From Siphonodentalium dalli (taxonomy: Eukaryota; Mollusca; Scaphopoda; Gadilida; Siphonodentaliidae), in the NCBI GenBank assembly GCA_032622095.1, contig CP136062.1, positions 57,424,420-57,488,419 of the forward strand: DNA of 64,000 bases, given 5' to 3'. Every line of letters begins with the position of its first letter. Position 1 is the stretch's first letter. The translations under genes were made by a program, and so were the position numbers. The notes beneath the pieces are model-generated. The model was not told where the DNA came from, made no database searches, and saw nothing but the letters and a program-made list of their open reading frames with translations. This document shows, piece after piece, positions 54,684 to 64,000 of the stretch.

Positions 54684-55419
54684 CTGTAATATAGCCGATT
54701 GCCACGATAAATATCAATAGAATTAAGATAATTTTATAACTAAAATATATTAGTTTAAAGATCCATCACCAGAGTTGACCTACATTACTAATTCCTCGGG
54801 TTTGGGAATTACAAATATTTGCTTTGAGTCGAAGAAGTCACATTTCAAAGCTCAGCGCCATTAGATGTCGTATATAGAACCTATTAATTTTAGCAACCTC
54901 AAATTTTGGTCAGTTAGCAAAAACTCCGCTGTAGTTTAAATAAATGTTAGCCCAATTTGATAAACGTAACATTTTTCATAAACTGAAAATCAAAAACATA
55001 TCAATTATACAATTATCAGTTAACAGCGACACATTTAAACCACACTTGACAGCCAAACGATGTACCGTATTGAGGGAATAATGGCCCATTTCTTATTGGC
55101 ACGAGCATTTTGGGCAAACGACTTTGGCCTATTCCAGCTCAGAACCATGTGTACTCTGGCTACTATTATCACATTATCCGACTAACATCTGATGCCGTAT
55201 ACTTGTATTGCGTTGTTCATTAAGCTGTTATATACTGTCCTAAAACTATTTGTGTTGACTGAACTTGACACGTAGATAGCCGAACTATCCATATGATTTC
55301 GGTTACAAGTCAACTCTTTATATTGGTTAGGACCGGATAATTTTATTTACAATTTACACATAAAAACTACAAATACTACTAGGGAGCCGGTGTGGTGTTC
55401 GTGTACCCCGCACTGAGTT

Positions 55420-55492
55420 ATGCCATAATGGCATAAAACATAACCCTTTGCCAAGATGACATAAAACATAACCCTTTGCCACAATGGCATAA
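55420..55492. repeat. 28-bp short tandem repeat
   Basis: Two full and one partial unit of CATAAAACATAACCCTTTGC plus CAAGATGA or CACAATGG, directly downstream of the donor at 55507 in the intron between the two CTLD exons. Confidence 0.85.
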
Positions 55493-55506
55493 CACAGTTT
55501 ACTTAC

Positions 55507-55674
55507 CACCATTTTGCGGGAGTTGGTTGTTTTTTATGTACTCGTGCATGGCTGGGTTCTCGATCTCTACCAAATGTCCACCGTCTGCCACACACTGCGA
55601 AATGGCATTGGCTCTACTCATCTCGTCGTTATAGAGCTTCGTACAGTATTCCGGGTCATACCCGAGGGGACACC
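55507..55674 (-). CDS. C-type lectin gene, first half of CTLD
   Basis: Acceptor CTGCACACAG before 55674, donor G|GTAAGT after 55507. Length is 168 nt, phase 1 at both ends. It encodes CPLGYDPEYCTKLYNDEMSR then ANAISQCVADGGHLVEIENP and MHEYIKNNQLPQNG. The Cys pair at the start is the extra N-terminal disulfide of long-form CTLDs. The A..QC...GG.LVEI block is the second helix, with the first core cysteine, leading into the L.EI strand. It splices in frame to the exon at 54683 (junction codon G|AT). The plus-strand ORF at 55514-55798 is a shadow. Confidence 0.87.
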
Positions 55675-55999
55675 CTGTGTGCAGAACAAGCTTGTAATCT
55701 ACAGACGTGGTAGTCAGAATGCAACGAACTTGAGTGATAATCCACTATGTTACGGGGGGACTTCCACGAGTTTGCTATATAATATGCACCATATTTGAAT
55801 TACAATAAAATAAATTGACCTACATTTCTACTTGCGCCAGTGCAAGATGTCTCACAGCCACAACACGACCTACATGTACCTGAAAGCTTTATTTCCAAAT
55901 TAATGAACACTTGGGTTAAACGTGTCTGTTTTCGGTACTGTGGAAACAAAATAAAATGTTTTAAATACGGAATAAACTGTTGTAAGACTAGATAGTAGT

Positions 56000-56931
56000 T
56001 AGTCCAAGTCTTCTCGTACTAAAACCGGCTAAGATATTGGGATGGAGGTGCCGGTCTTTAGTCCGAGTTCCAGGCCCATGGTCTCCTTTGACACGAGTTA
56101 ATCGTTAGTGACCCGCTCAAATAAAACCACAATTATATGAAATAAAATATCACAATTGCTACAATAAACGGATAGTTTCCGCAGAAGACATGCTATTTGA
56201 TCTGAAACCCACATCGGTTGTGAATTGAAAGCGGTAATTTAATGTGAAAAGAAACTTTTGCCGCAGTGTTTACATATTTTTTAAAGTATGCGAACTCAGT
56301 TGACCTTGCGAACTGCGTTCGGCATTTTCCGGTGAAAATATTCCGTAGATTTTCAATCAACCACGCACGATGAATTCTCCATTGTAATCGTAATTATACG
56401 TGACAATAAATAAATTATTACATAGATTAAATACATATTGAAGATATAAATGTAATACATTAAATAAATTACGGGAATTATAACCATCTCACAGTTTAAA
56501 ACAGTGTAAACACAATGACCATTAGAATATCATGGGGGCCGCCATTTTGTTTGTATCGAAATTCGTCTCGGCCAAAACAAACACCGGACAATGCCGAAGT
56601 TCTTCGGAACCTGAGTTCGGCTTTCAGTTAAGTAAACAAACAGAAAAAACAGCGATGTTGGTGACAATCAACCGGAATATTCTATGCGTAATTTAACATG
56701 AAAGTTAGATTATTATACACCATTATGACCATGATATGTCTCTCTTTCCGATGTATATAGCATCATGTATTGATTCATTAGGTAAATCGAGTAAAATACA
56801 CCACAGATTCCCGCCACAGATCGTGGGCGTAACTCGTGTGATAGGATTGGTATGCAAGCGGGCTGGGACTAAAAACAGCAAATCGCCATCCCAATATCTT
56901 AGCTGGTTTTAGTACAAGAAGACTGGGACTA
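56000..56931. mobile_element. TIR element with 9-bp TSD (Mutator-like or hAT-like)
   Basis: GATAGTAGT at 55991-55999 and 56932-56940 flanks inverted termini TAGTCC(A/C)AGTCTTCT, which extend through GTACTAAAACC(G/A)GCTAAG and ATATTGGGATGG (about 46 bp). Internal inverted TTTAGTCC motifs repeat the end. A 9-bp TSD points to Mutator-like elements; if one base is chance, 8 bp would fit hAT. No transposase. It lies in the large lectin intron. Confidence 0.82.
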
Positions 56932-57283
56932 GATAGTAGTATGGTAGTACTTATACATACATTTGACAATCCAATTATTTTCTTTAATAGAAAAAGATCA
57001 TATCATTATAAACAGAGCAGAAGATACATTCAGGTTCACACTACATGCTGACGTTGTTCGTTGCAATCGACATGATGACAATAGGGTCCAATCTGTCGTC
57101 GAAACATTGTGTGCCGATTGTAATAAATCATAGTCGCCCTCACATAATAAGGCCTAGCTATGCGGATTTTATTTTATTGGACTGCGTATCTGTGAACTGA
57201 ATTTGATAAGAAATGTTTAAAAAGGACGGCAGCGTATTAGCGCCAACATGATTTGTTAAACAAACTGTTTAAAGAGATACATA

Positions 57284-57742
57284 TTAACCCTTTACCCAAC
57301 AGAACGGCCCTGTGCCAATGCATTCTCGTATATATGCGAGTCGACCATAGGTCGCCTCGCATATATAAGAGAATGCATTGGCTTAACACATATTAAAAAT
57401 GATAAAATTGTCAAAGAATGTAGAAAAAAAAAATTGTTTAAAAATATAAGAAAGAATTATAAAATTGTTAAAGAATGTAAGAAAAAATGGTAAAAAGTGT
57501 TAAAAAAGAATTTTTTTTAGGCCAATTCATTCTCTTATATATGCGAGGCGACCTGTGGTCGACTCGCAGATATAAGAGAATGCATTGGCACAGGGTATAA
57601 CTTAAACCACCACAATGTGGTCAATGAACCGGTTCCAATGATATTCATATTTGTATGGTGTTATTGAGACAGACCGAAGATATTTTAGGCCGTTGAAGCT
57701 TTATTTGGGCGTTTTTGGCCGGTTTGTTGGGTAAAGGGCTAA
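57284..57742. mobile_element. piggyBac-like MITE with two hairpins (copy C)
   Basis: TTAA at 57284-57287 and the decayed CTAA at 57739-57742 flank CCCTTTACCCAACA and TGTTGGGTAAAGGG. Hairpins at 57314-57382 and 57521-57589 are mirror images. The element is in the opposite orientation to copies A and B, since the short arm (AGAACGGCCCTGTGCC) comes first. It lies in the lectin intron. Confidence 0.88.
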
Positions 57743-57744
57743 AT

Positions 57745-59135
57745 GAATAACAAATTATTGTTTTTCACACGCTCGATATTGTTTTACATGTCGATAAAGT
57801 CATCATCCAGAGATACATGTATATGGATCTGATTACAAAAGCAAATTATGTAAGTTGCATATCTGAGCTTATACACGCGGCTGTATTCCACCTCGGTGAA
57901 AACCTGAGTCTCAATCTGAGTACAACCAATCATCGTAGTCATGCTACAGGCGCATCAAATAACTAAATATCTAGTGAAATATACTATAATTATTAGGGCA
58001 ATTAAAAAAAATCGAGTCTAATATACGTTTGGAATCGGCAAGACATGAACTTCATGTTGGGCGCGAATGCTGGATAATTGGGCCGATTGCGACAAAGCTA
58101 TTGGGTAATATTGGAATTATATGTAACGCATTTAACCCAAATGTCCGACTCATAATGATGCATATCCACCTCTTAGTACATCAATGTTACGTAGACAATC
58201 TACAGTTCAGAACCGCAATGTTACGTATCCGCATATAAATACAACACGATTCGCAGGCTCAATAGTTTTGTCAAGAAAGCGATCAATCTCCAGCACCTGA
58301 TCTCGTGACGTGAACAAAATACAGTGACACGACACTTTTCAACATTTATCTCCAACGATGAGCCAATAATTACGAACATAGTGCCCTGTTGATATCAGTG
58401 TTAACGTGTGTTATGTTCAAAGGCTGAAAGAGAAGGAACAAATTGCTTCGAATTATGTTCCATATCCAGTGAAAAAAATCGTTTTTTAAAACGTTATGCG
58501 TAATTATTACCCAAAATTATGTGTATACACCACCCGTTCAACAATTTGGTTGCTAAGATACTATGGTAGTCTCATGGGAGGGGCATCGGGGACAGTGATG
58601 AGGTTCTGGGAACCATACAGTTTGAGATGCGACTCAATATTTGGCATTGATGAAGACCACGTAACTATTAATCGTATTGAATATATAAGTAAATATGATA
58701 AACGATATATAATTCATATATAAAGTTCGGTTACTTTATGACACGCACACTCGAATAAAGAAATTGAAGGAATTCTGCTCTTAACGAGCAAAGTTTGATC
58801 AATTCTATGAAACATATTTATCCATGTTTTCCATGCCTGCACCATGACGTATACGTAGCAGCAACACGCAGGTATTAATTTAAGTCAAATAACACGCGAT
58901 TGAGTTCGGCATGGGCATAATGTCCAATATAACAGAATATGAGAAGGCACACTTGGGCACGATCGCGCGTTATAATTACGCAAAATGTGTAACCAACATT
59001 GTCAATTTATAAGGGTTTTCCTCAGCATTGACAGAGGAATATTGCAAATCTTGATCCGCACTAACGACCGATACCGATCCAAATATTATGATTGAATCAA
59101 ATATTTAATATCTGAATTACCGGGGAACACATGGT
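57745..59135. other. No gene seen (intronic)
   Basis: ORFs at 58029-58238 and 58496-58723 are short and without domains. No splice-compatible exon in phase 1 was recognised. Confidence 0.4.
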
Positions 59136-59138
59136 AAC

Positions 59139-59304
59139 CATGCTAGTAGGCAGTAGCCATATCTGAAGCAAGCTAGTGAACAGTAATTATATCTGAAGTA
59201 AGTTAGTAGGCAGTAACTATATCTACGTTAAGCTAGTAGGCAGTAACTATATCTCTGAAGTAAACTTGTGAGCAGTTTCGATCTCTGCAGTAAGCTAGTA
59301 GGCA
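59139..59304. repeat. 30-bp minisatellite, left segment
   Basis: Units of about 30 bp, AAGCTAGTAGGCAGTAACTA plus TATCTGAAGT, five to six copies with variants. The array stops at TAGGCA where the 4.3-kb TIR element begins, and resumes at 63634. Confidence 0.85.
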
Positions 59305-60105
59305 TAGTCGGATTCCTTATGTCATTTTGCATTTTTGGTTTGACTTGTTTCCATTCTTGAATTTTGGCGGGTCGGCCTAAATCGGGGTCAACATAATTTA
59401 GAGAGCGTTTCGTATTTATAGAAAACGATAGATGGTGCCATCTGGCGTATGGTGTTCGATGCTATTTGAAACTTCTCCAAATTACTAGATATGACCGTTA
59501 CATGTATTTTTGACAAATTTGATGTGATCGGTTAATTCTTGTTGGCTACAGTTGTGATCAAAATGTAACACTGAGCCCTATGGAGATTCTAGTACTTTGG
59601 ATAAATGGCACAACTTTGCGTGTGATGATATGCGCGTACTGATATTCCTAAAAAATACTAAGTATGAAAAACAGACTTAGTTTTAAAAAGAATGGATGTG
59701 ATCAGATGATTCTTGCTGGCTACAGTTGCGATCAAAATTTAACACTTAACCCTATGGAGAATTTCGTGTTATGCTCAAACGTTGATTGTAATATCACTTA
59801 TTGGCAATCGTGCGCAACTATATATGAAGTTTAACACTCGTGTTTGACCCACAGTAACTAACCGTGATTTCATGGTAGCAAGATATGATATAGTCATGCC
59901 TCAAGATACAGTAATTGGCAAAAGTAAGTGTTGACTGGTTTTTTAATTTCGACAAGATGTAGCCTGTTGAATCAAATGAAAATATTCACAACAAGACTGT
60001 TGTTTTAAAACCACATCGTTGATAATAACGGGATGTAGTGTCACAAATACACATGTATAGATGGTAGTTGTTCGTTGTCATTGACTCAATCGTTGTCATC
60101 GGAGT

Positions 60106-60402
60106 TTATCCCACATGCACTGAGAGAATCTGTGTTATTTTTGCAGGATTTGTGCTACTGATAAATGGACATTTCGGTGCACCTGAGATCTTTACTATAG
60201 CAGTATAGGCTTTGCTTTCACACTTCCCACGCCAGTTACTTTTGGCCAACTTTAGTACAGTGACTGAAACCCAGCATTCACCATCAATATTCTGACCACA
60301 GTTAATCTCCACGCTTGGTGTATAGTTGTGAAAATCAAGTAAATTCGAATTTCCAATAAAGTAGAGCTTAATGAGTGAAATAAATATCAACCATAGTTGC
60401 AT
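60106..60402 (-). CDS. Possible small secreted protein, 98 codons
   Basis: A true ATG (60402) starts MQLWLIFISLIKLYFIGNSN, a good signal-peptide pattern. About 80 residues with four cysteines follow (VEINCGQNIDGECWVSVTV, WRGKCESKAYTA, GAPKCPF) and a stop. The size and Cys number would fit a small secreted protein or the first exon of one. It sits inside the 4.3-kb TIR element and in the intron of the lectin gene. No homologue is recognised, and no splice donor is convincing. Confidence 0.35.
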   Translation of the reverse strand: MQLWLIFISLIKLYFIGNSNLLDFHNYTPSVEINCGQNIDGECWVSVTVLKLAKSNWRGKCESKAYTAIVKISGAPKCPFISSTNPAKITQILSVHVG

Positions 60403-60417
60403 TTTCCTGCAAATTCC

Positions 60418-60565
60418 GAGTAGGTGCTTAGTAACCGTTACTAAGGAACTATCGGGACCGGTGGCAAAGTCTCCCGATCTTATAATGATCAGTGGCCTAT
60501 GCAGAACATGGCTGCATAGTTTTAGACATGCATGTGCCCAACATTGAACAAAACCAGCACCATGT
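60418..60565 (+). repeat. Dispersed repeat (partner at 30.07 kb)
   Basis: Second copy of the repeat described at 30070-30215, immediately upstream of the small secreted-protein ORF. A further shared block (AGATATATCTCAAATTTTAC-like) lies at 60680 and 29965. Confidence 0.5.
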
Positions 60566-60923
60566 GATTAGACACTGACTAAATTAAGGCAATACCAATG
60601 ACTGATTAGTACACATTGTTGTATTTGATTAGCAATCGTTGCTAGCCTTAAATAAGACATCTGGTTCACTTTGACGACCAGGTATATCTCAAATTTCACA
60701 TTTGAGTATTAACTGCATCGGATAAATCCGACCAGGAATTATAGAACAACCATCTATATAAGCCCAGCGATATTTAGAAATACATATGGACATGATAACA
60801 TTGTTTAACATTTTTAAACAATACCACCCTATCCACATGTATATGGCTAAACATATCGTTGGCATAGATGAGTTGTTGTAGTTTAATACTAAAACAGAAT
60901 GATCCATAAACTACGGTGGCTGG

Positions 60924-62009
60924 TTTAGGACATGGGAATTTTTTATTTTTTTTTTGTGGCCACGAAATACTAATTCATGGCCACGAAATAACTATATTCG
61001 TGGCCTTTGCATATATCCAGATACATTTACGGTATGGTTACACTAAGTTGATGTTTTAGAAACAATGCATACGATCGCAAAGAAGCTACTATGAATGACA
61101 TTATGGCGTGGGACCCGGGCTCTATGGGGATAGGAACGTCCGATATAAACTAGCCCAGAGAGAATGGGGAAACACGGATCAGGTGGCTCCAAGACAAACT
61201 GAATATTCATTAGATTTTACCACAAGGGATCGAATGGGAATGACATTTCTCTCGGCATATTGGCCAATTTAAGTCAAATAAGGGGTTTAGTAGGGTGGGC
61301 CCAAAACAAACTTATAAATTTCACCCCTTTCAACCATACCCGATTCAAAATGGTCGCCGCTCAGAAGGGGTCAAAGAGGTACACATTATTTCTCGGTCAC
61401 TTGAACGATATAGATCAAATAAAGGGTGTTGTACCGTGGCTCGCACAGTAAGCTACATTTTCACACCTTCAGCCCATACACTCTAGCGAAAATGATAACC
61501 GATCAGAGGGGTCCATATATGGTACAGTGTGTTGTAGGGTGACCCCTGAGACAAACTAAATATTCACCCGCTTTCACCATCCCCGATCCAAAATGGCCAC
61601 CCCAGATGGGTTCAAATATGGCACCTATACAATTTATGGGCCCCTTATCCGTTTGGTGTGGTATAAATTGGTGCTGTAGGGTGGCCCCAATATATACTGA
61701 ATGTCGTGGGTGCCTATTTAACCCACCCACACAGGACGGCGGCAACTTTGGATCGGGTTGGTGAAAGGGGTGATTACTTAATTTGTTTTACGGGCCACCC
61801 TACAACACCCTTTATCTCAAATCGCCGTGGCTCATGCCAAGATGGTGGACAACTGCAACCAGATCATCTCTATCCGCTTCCATTACAGCAATGGGACTGA
61901 CGATCGTATATCACAATTAGTTATTTCCTGGCCACGAATTATTTATTTTGTGGCCACGAATTAGTTATTTCGTGGTCACGAAATAAAAAAAATATTCCCA
62001 TGTCCTAAA
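60924..62009. mobile_element. Nested TIR element with CGTGGCCACGAAATA ends
   Basis: Termini TTTAGGACATGGGAATTTTT and its inverse AATATTCCCATGTCCTAAA. Subterminal palindromic GTGGCCACGAAATA motifs occur two or three times at each end (60957-61003 and 61930-61985). The interior (61.1-61.9 kb) has diverged repeats around GATTCAAAATGGTCGCCGCT and GGGTGACCCC but no transposase. ORFs at 61260-61900 are on both strands and lack domains. Confidence 0.75.
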
Positions 62010-63630
62010 AGTTTTGACTGACACTTACATAAATATGACTCGCAGATTTGTTAGCACACAACTCCGTATTATGTGGTACTTCGATCGTCCTGGCAATAAA
62101 CATTAATTTTGTCAATTGATGAAAAAACACCATCAATCAATTTTACAACGATATCCTGAAACTTTAGTCTTGATACACATCACATTTGTAGAATAGTGGA
62201 CATTATCACTGAAGCACGTGATTGTGATTGATGTTAACCACATTTTTTATCAACTACTGTATATGGTGGCCTGACTATATTGCAAGTTAATTTTGTAAAA
62301 ATCACATGTAGTTACGATAGATTACATGTAAGAGCCATGCATATATGATAGCCATTAAGTTCCACCACTGTGAACATTTGAGTAAATTGTCAAACTATCT
62401 ATATGGTTCAACGTTAAATTTTGATCGCAACTGTAGTACTGTACCCGCAGAGACTTATCTGACGATACCAATATTCTCACAAATACATTTCAGAGTCATT
62501 TTTGATATATGTGCATAATTTGAACTCGCACAATTCATGATAAGGCTAATCGTGTTAGTTATATTGTTTATAACCAGGAAACGCTCTCTATAGGGTCCAA
62601 CGTTAGTTTTGTTCGCAACTGTAGTACTGCACCCGCGGAGACTTATCTGACGACACCATTCTCAAAAATACATTTCAGAGTCATACTTGACATATGTGCA
62701 TAATTTAAACTCGCACAATTCATGAAAAGGCTAATCGTGTTAGTTGATATCTGTATAATCAGGAAACGCTCTTTAAAGTTTTAAAACCGTCCAAACAATT
62801 TGTTTCCACTAAAATATCAGACTGGAAACAAGTAGACTCTGAAAGTAGACCACCATAGTTGATACTTTTGTTAATTTCAACTCGCACAGTCCACCAGAAA
62901 GTTAGTTATGAGGATTAATATTTGTATAATAAGCAAACGCTCTTTAAATTCTTAAAAGAGTCCAAAAAAACTTTTTTCCAATAAAATTTCAACTGGACAC
63001 AGGTAAACTCGGAAAGTAGACACGCTATTGATAAATAAACCGTTCGCATGTCGTCTTAGACAATCCGAAATGGCGCGACCATTGTTTTCGACCAAATGAA
63101 TCTGACTTGTGAAATCAGCGAGGGTGGGGGTAGGGTTAGCTTTTCTGCGATATCTTTACCAAAAATCGATGTATCGAAGTTTTGTTTATGGCATGTGATC
63201 AAGATATCCCTGTAGATTGTTCATGTTCGTCTATATGTGATGTAGCTCATTTTAAGAATATACCTTAAAGAAAATTGAAAATGCAGTCATAAATACAATT
63301 CATCTGATGATATTATGACATTATTCCTTATTAAGATATGTAATTAAGTAATTTGTGGCAAGACCTCCCCATGTTTTTCGATTTCCAAGAACAAAGAAAG
63401 CCACTTACCGAACTTGCTATGCGTAATAGCATGTTTTTATTACCAGGTGGGCGGGAAAAAAATAGAGGGGTACACAAACAAAAGCCTCACACAAACCTGT
63501 TTCCACTAAAATATCAAGCTGGAAACAGGTAGATTATGAAAATAGACACACTGGTGGTGTAGAAACTGTTCTCATATCGCTTTTAACATTCCGAAAATGC
63601 GCGACCATTTTTTCGACATAAGGAATCCGA
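62010..63630. other. Subterminal part of the 4.3-kb element; no gene seen
   Basis: Two diverged tandem copies around GTAGTACTG(T/C)ACCCGC(A/G)GAGACTTATCTGACGA (62430 and 62622) and AGGAAACGCTCT (62578, 62763) face the left-end blocks in inverted orientation. TGTTTCCACTAAAATATCA occurs at 62800 and 63502, another internal duplication. Confidence 0.6.
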
Positions 63631-63633
63631 CTA

Positions 63634-63790
63634 GCAGTAACTATCTCTGAATTAAGATATTGAGCAGTAACTATCTCTGAAGTAAGTTAGTATGCGGTAA
63701 TTATATCTGTGTTAAGCTGATAGGCAGTAACTATCTATGCAGTAAGCTTGTGGTCAACAACTATATCTGAAGTAAGCTGGTGAGCAGTAA
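63634..63790. repeat. 30-bp minisatellite, right segment
   Basis: Five units of GCAGTAACTATCTCTGAAGT plus AAGCTAGTAG-type sequence continue the array left at 59304. It ends about 20 bp from the splice donor of the threonine-rich exon. Confidence 0.85.
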
Positions 63791-63809
63791 ATATAATAAT
63801 AGACCTTAC

Positions 63810-63959
63810 CGGCTGTCGTGGTGGTCGTCATGGTTGTAGCTGTGGTGGTTGTCGTGGTGGTTGTTGTCTTGGTGGTGGTTGTCGTGGTGGTTGTTGTCGT
63901 GGTGGTCGTGGTTGGTTCTTGTAAAAAGTTAAATTCAAAGATATATTCAGATTTCCACC
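63810..63959 (-). CDS. C-type lectin gene, threonine-rich mucin-like exon
   Basis: Donor G|GTAAGG after 63810 and acceptor CCTACAG before 63959 give 150 nt in phase 1 at both ends, so it joins in frame to the CTLD exon at 55674. A second possible acceptor (TTTTTACAAG, exon start 63917) is also phase 1. It encodes GWKSEYIFEFNFLQEP followed by a run of about 34 residues that is nearly all Thr with single Lys, Ala and Met, a likely O-glycosylated stalk between an N-terminal part off the window and the lectin domain. The DNA is a near-microsatellite of ACC/ACA/ACG codons. The reading frame remains open to the window edge, so the true start and signal peptide lie beyond 64000. Confidence 0.72.
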
Positions 63960-64000
63960 CTGTAGGACGACAACAACCACACACATAATAAATATTTATA

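Larger units (their letters stand above)
59305..63633. mobile_element. 4.3-kb TIR element inserted in the minisatellite
   Basis: Inverted termini TAGTCGGATTCCTTATGTC (59305) and GACATAAGGAATCCGACTA (ending 63633) are perfect over 19 bp. GCA occurs on both sides (59302-59304, 63634-63636), and the array phase continues across after removing one GCA, so the TSD is 3 bp. Long subterminal blocks are inverted between 59.4-59.85 and 62.4-63.0 kb (AGAGCGTTTCGT with AAACGCTCT; TGGCTACAGTTGCGATCAAA with its reverse). No transposase ORF was recognised. It contains a nested 1.09-kb element. Confidence 0.78.

Noticed and set aside
55514-55798. 94-codon plus-strand ORF
   Set aside because: Antisense to the CTLD exon at 55507-55674, which has good splice sites and domain matches.

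Overview
The window looks like intergenic and intronic DNA from an AT-rich animal genome, most likely a marine invertebrate. The evidence is a C-type lectin gene with spliced extracellular-type phase-1 exons, non-LTR retrotransposons ending in AATAAA-type tails, many TTAA-flanked MITEs, a Helitron, minisatellites and almost no long open reading frames outside repeats. The style of the reverse transcriptases suggests a lophotrochozoan such as a mollusc, but that is only an inference. Nothing resembles a bacterial operon, and there are no convincing tRNA or rRNA genes and no CRISPR array.

Layout. 0-5.6 kb: a foldback MITE with TTAA ends, a dispersed repeat in two copies (one split by a hairpin-bearing MITE and expanded into a 21-bp tandem array), a small element with 16-bp unit termini, and a LINE 3' end. 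6.6-9.95 kb: a 139-bp palindrome, a 1-kb Foldback-like element with inverted 16-bp arrays, and another minisatellite. 10.2-12.1 kb: a 5'-truncated LINE with an 11-bp target-site duplication. 12.4-19 kb: old degenerate tandem repeats. 20.6-27.5 kb: a 39-bp-unit satellite split by a second truncated LINE, followed by an apparently identical 2.77-kb tandem duplication. 27.7-33.2 kb: palindromes, one decayed coding fragment, a hairpin element and a mariner-type MITE. 33.6-35.2 kb: a direct duplication in which one copy carries a TTAA MITE and the other a Helitron, so each serves as the other's empty site. 36.9-41.9 kb: a LINE remnant, a 188-bp satellite, a TIR element and a 29-bp array. 43.7-45.8 kb: a third LINE on the minus strand. 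46.0-47.2 kb: a second Foldback-like element. 49.9-51.2 kb: a retroposed, 13-bp-TSD-flanked unit with one intact 283-codon ORF.

The only confident host gene is on the minus strand from the right edge to 54.48 kb. It has three phase-1-compatible exons: a threonine-rich mucin-like exon (63.81-63.96 kb), the first half of a C-type lectin domain (55.51-55.67 kb) and the second half with the stop (54.48-54.68 kb). Its 8.1-kb intron holds a 9-bp-TSD TIR element, a TTAA hairpin MITE, and a 4.3-kb TIR element that is inserted in a 30-bp minisatellite and itself contains a further nested TIR element.

The most unusual signals are (1) several elements whose inverted termini are arrays of 16-bp units sharing a common skeleton although their sequences differ, and (2) a family of nested palindromes in which two near-perfect 69-bp hairpins, mirror images of each other, sit inside TTAA-flanked elements and also in one unrelated context.
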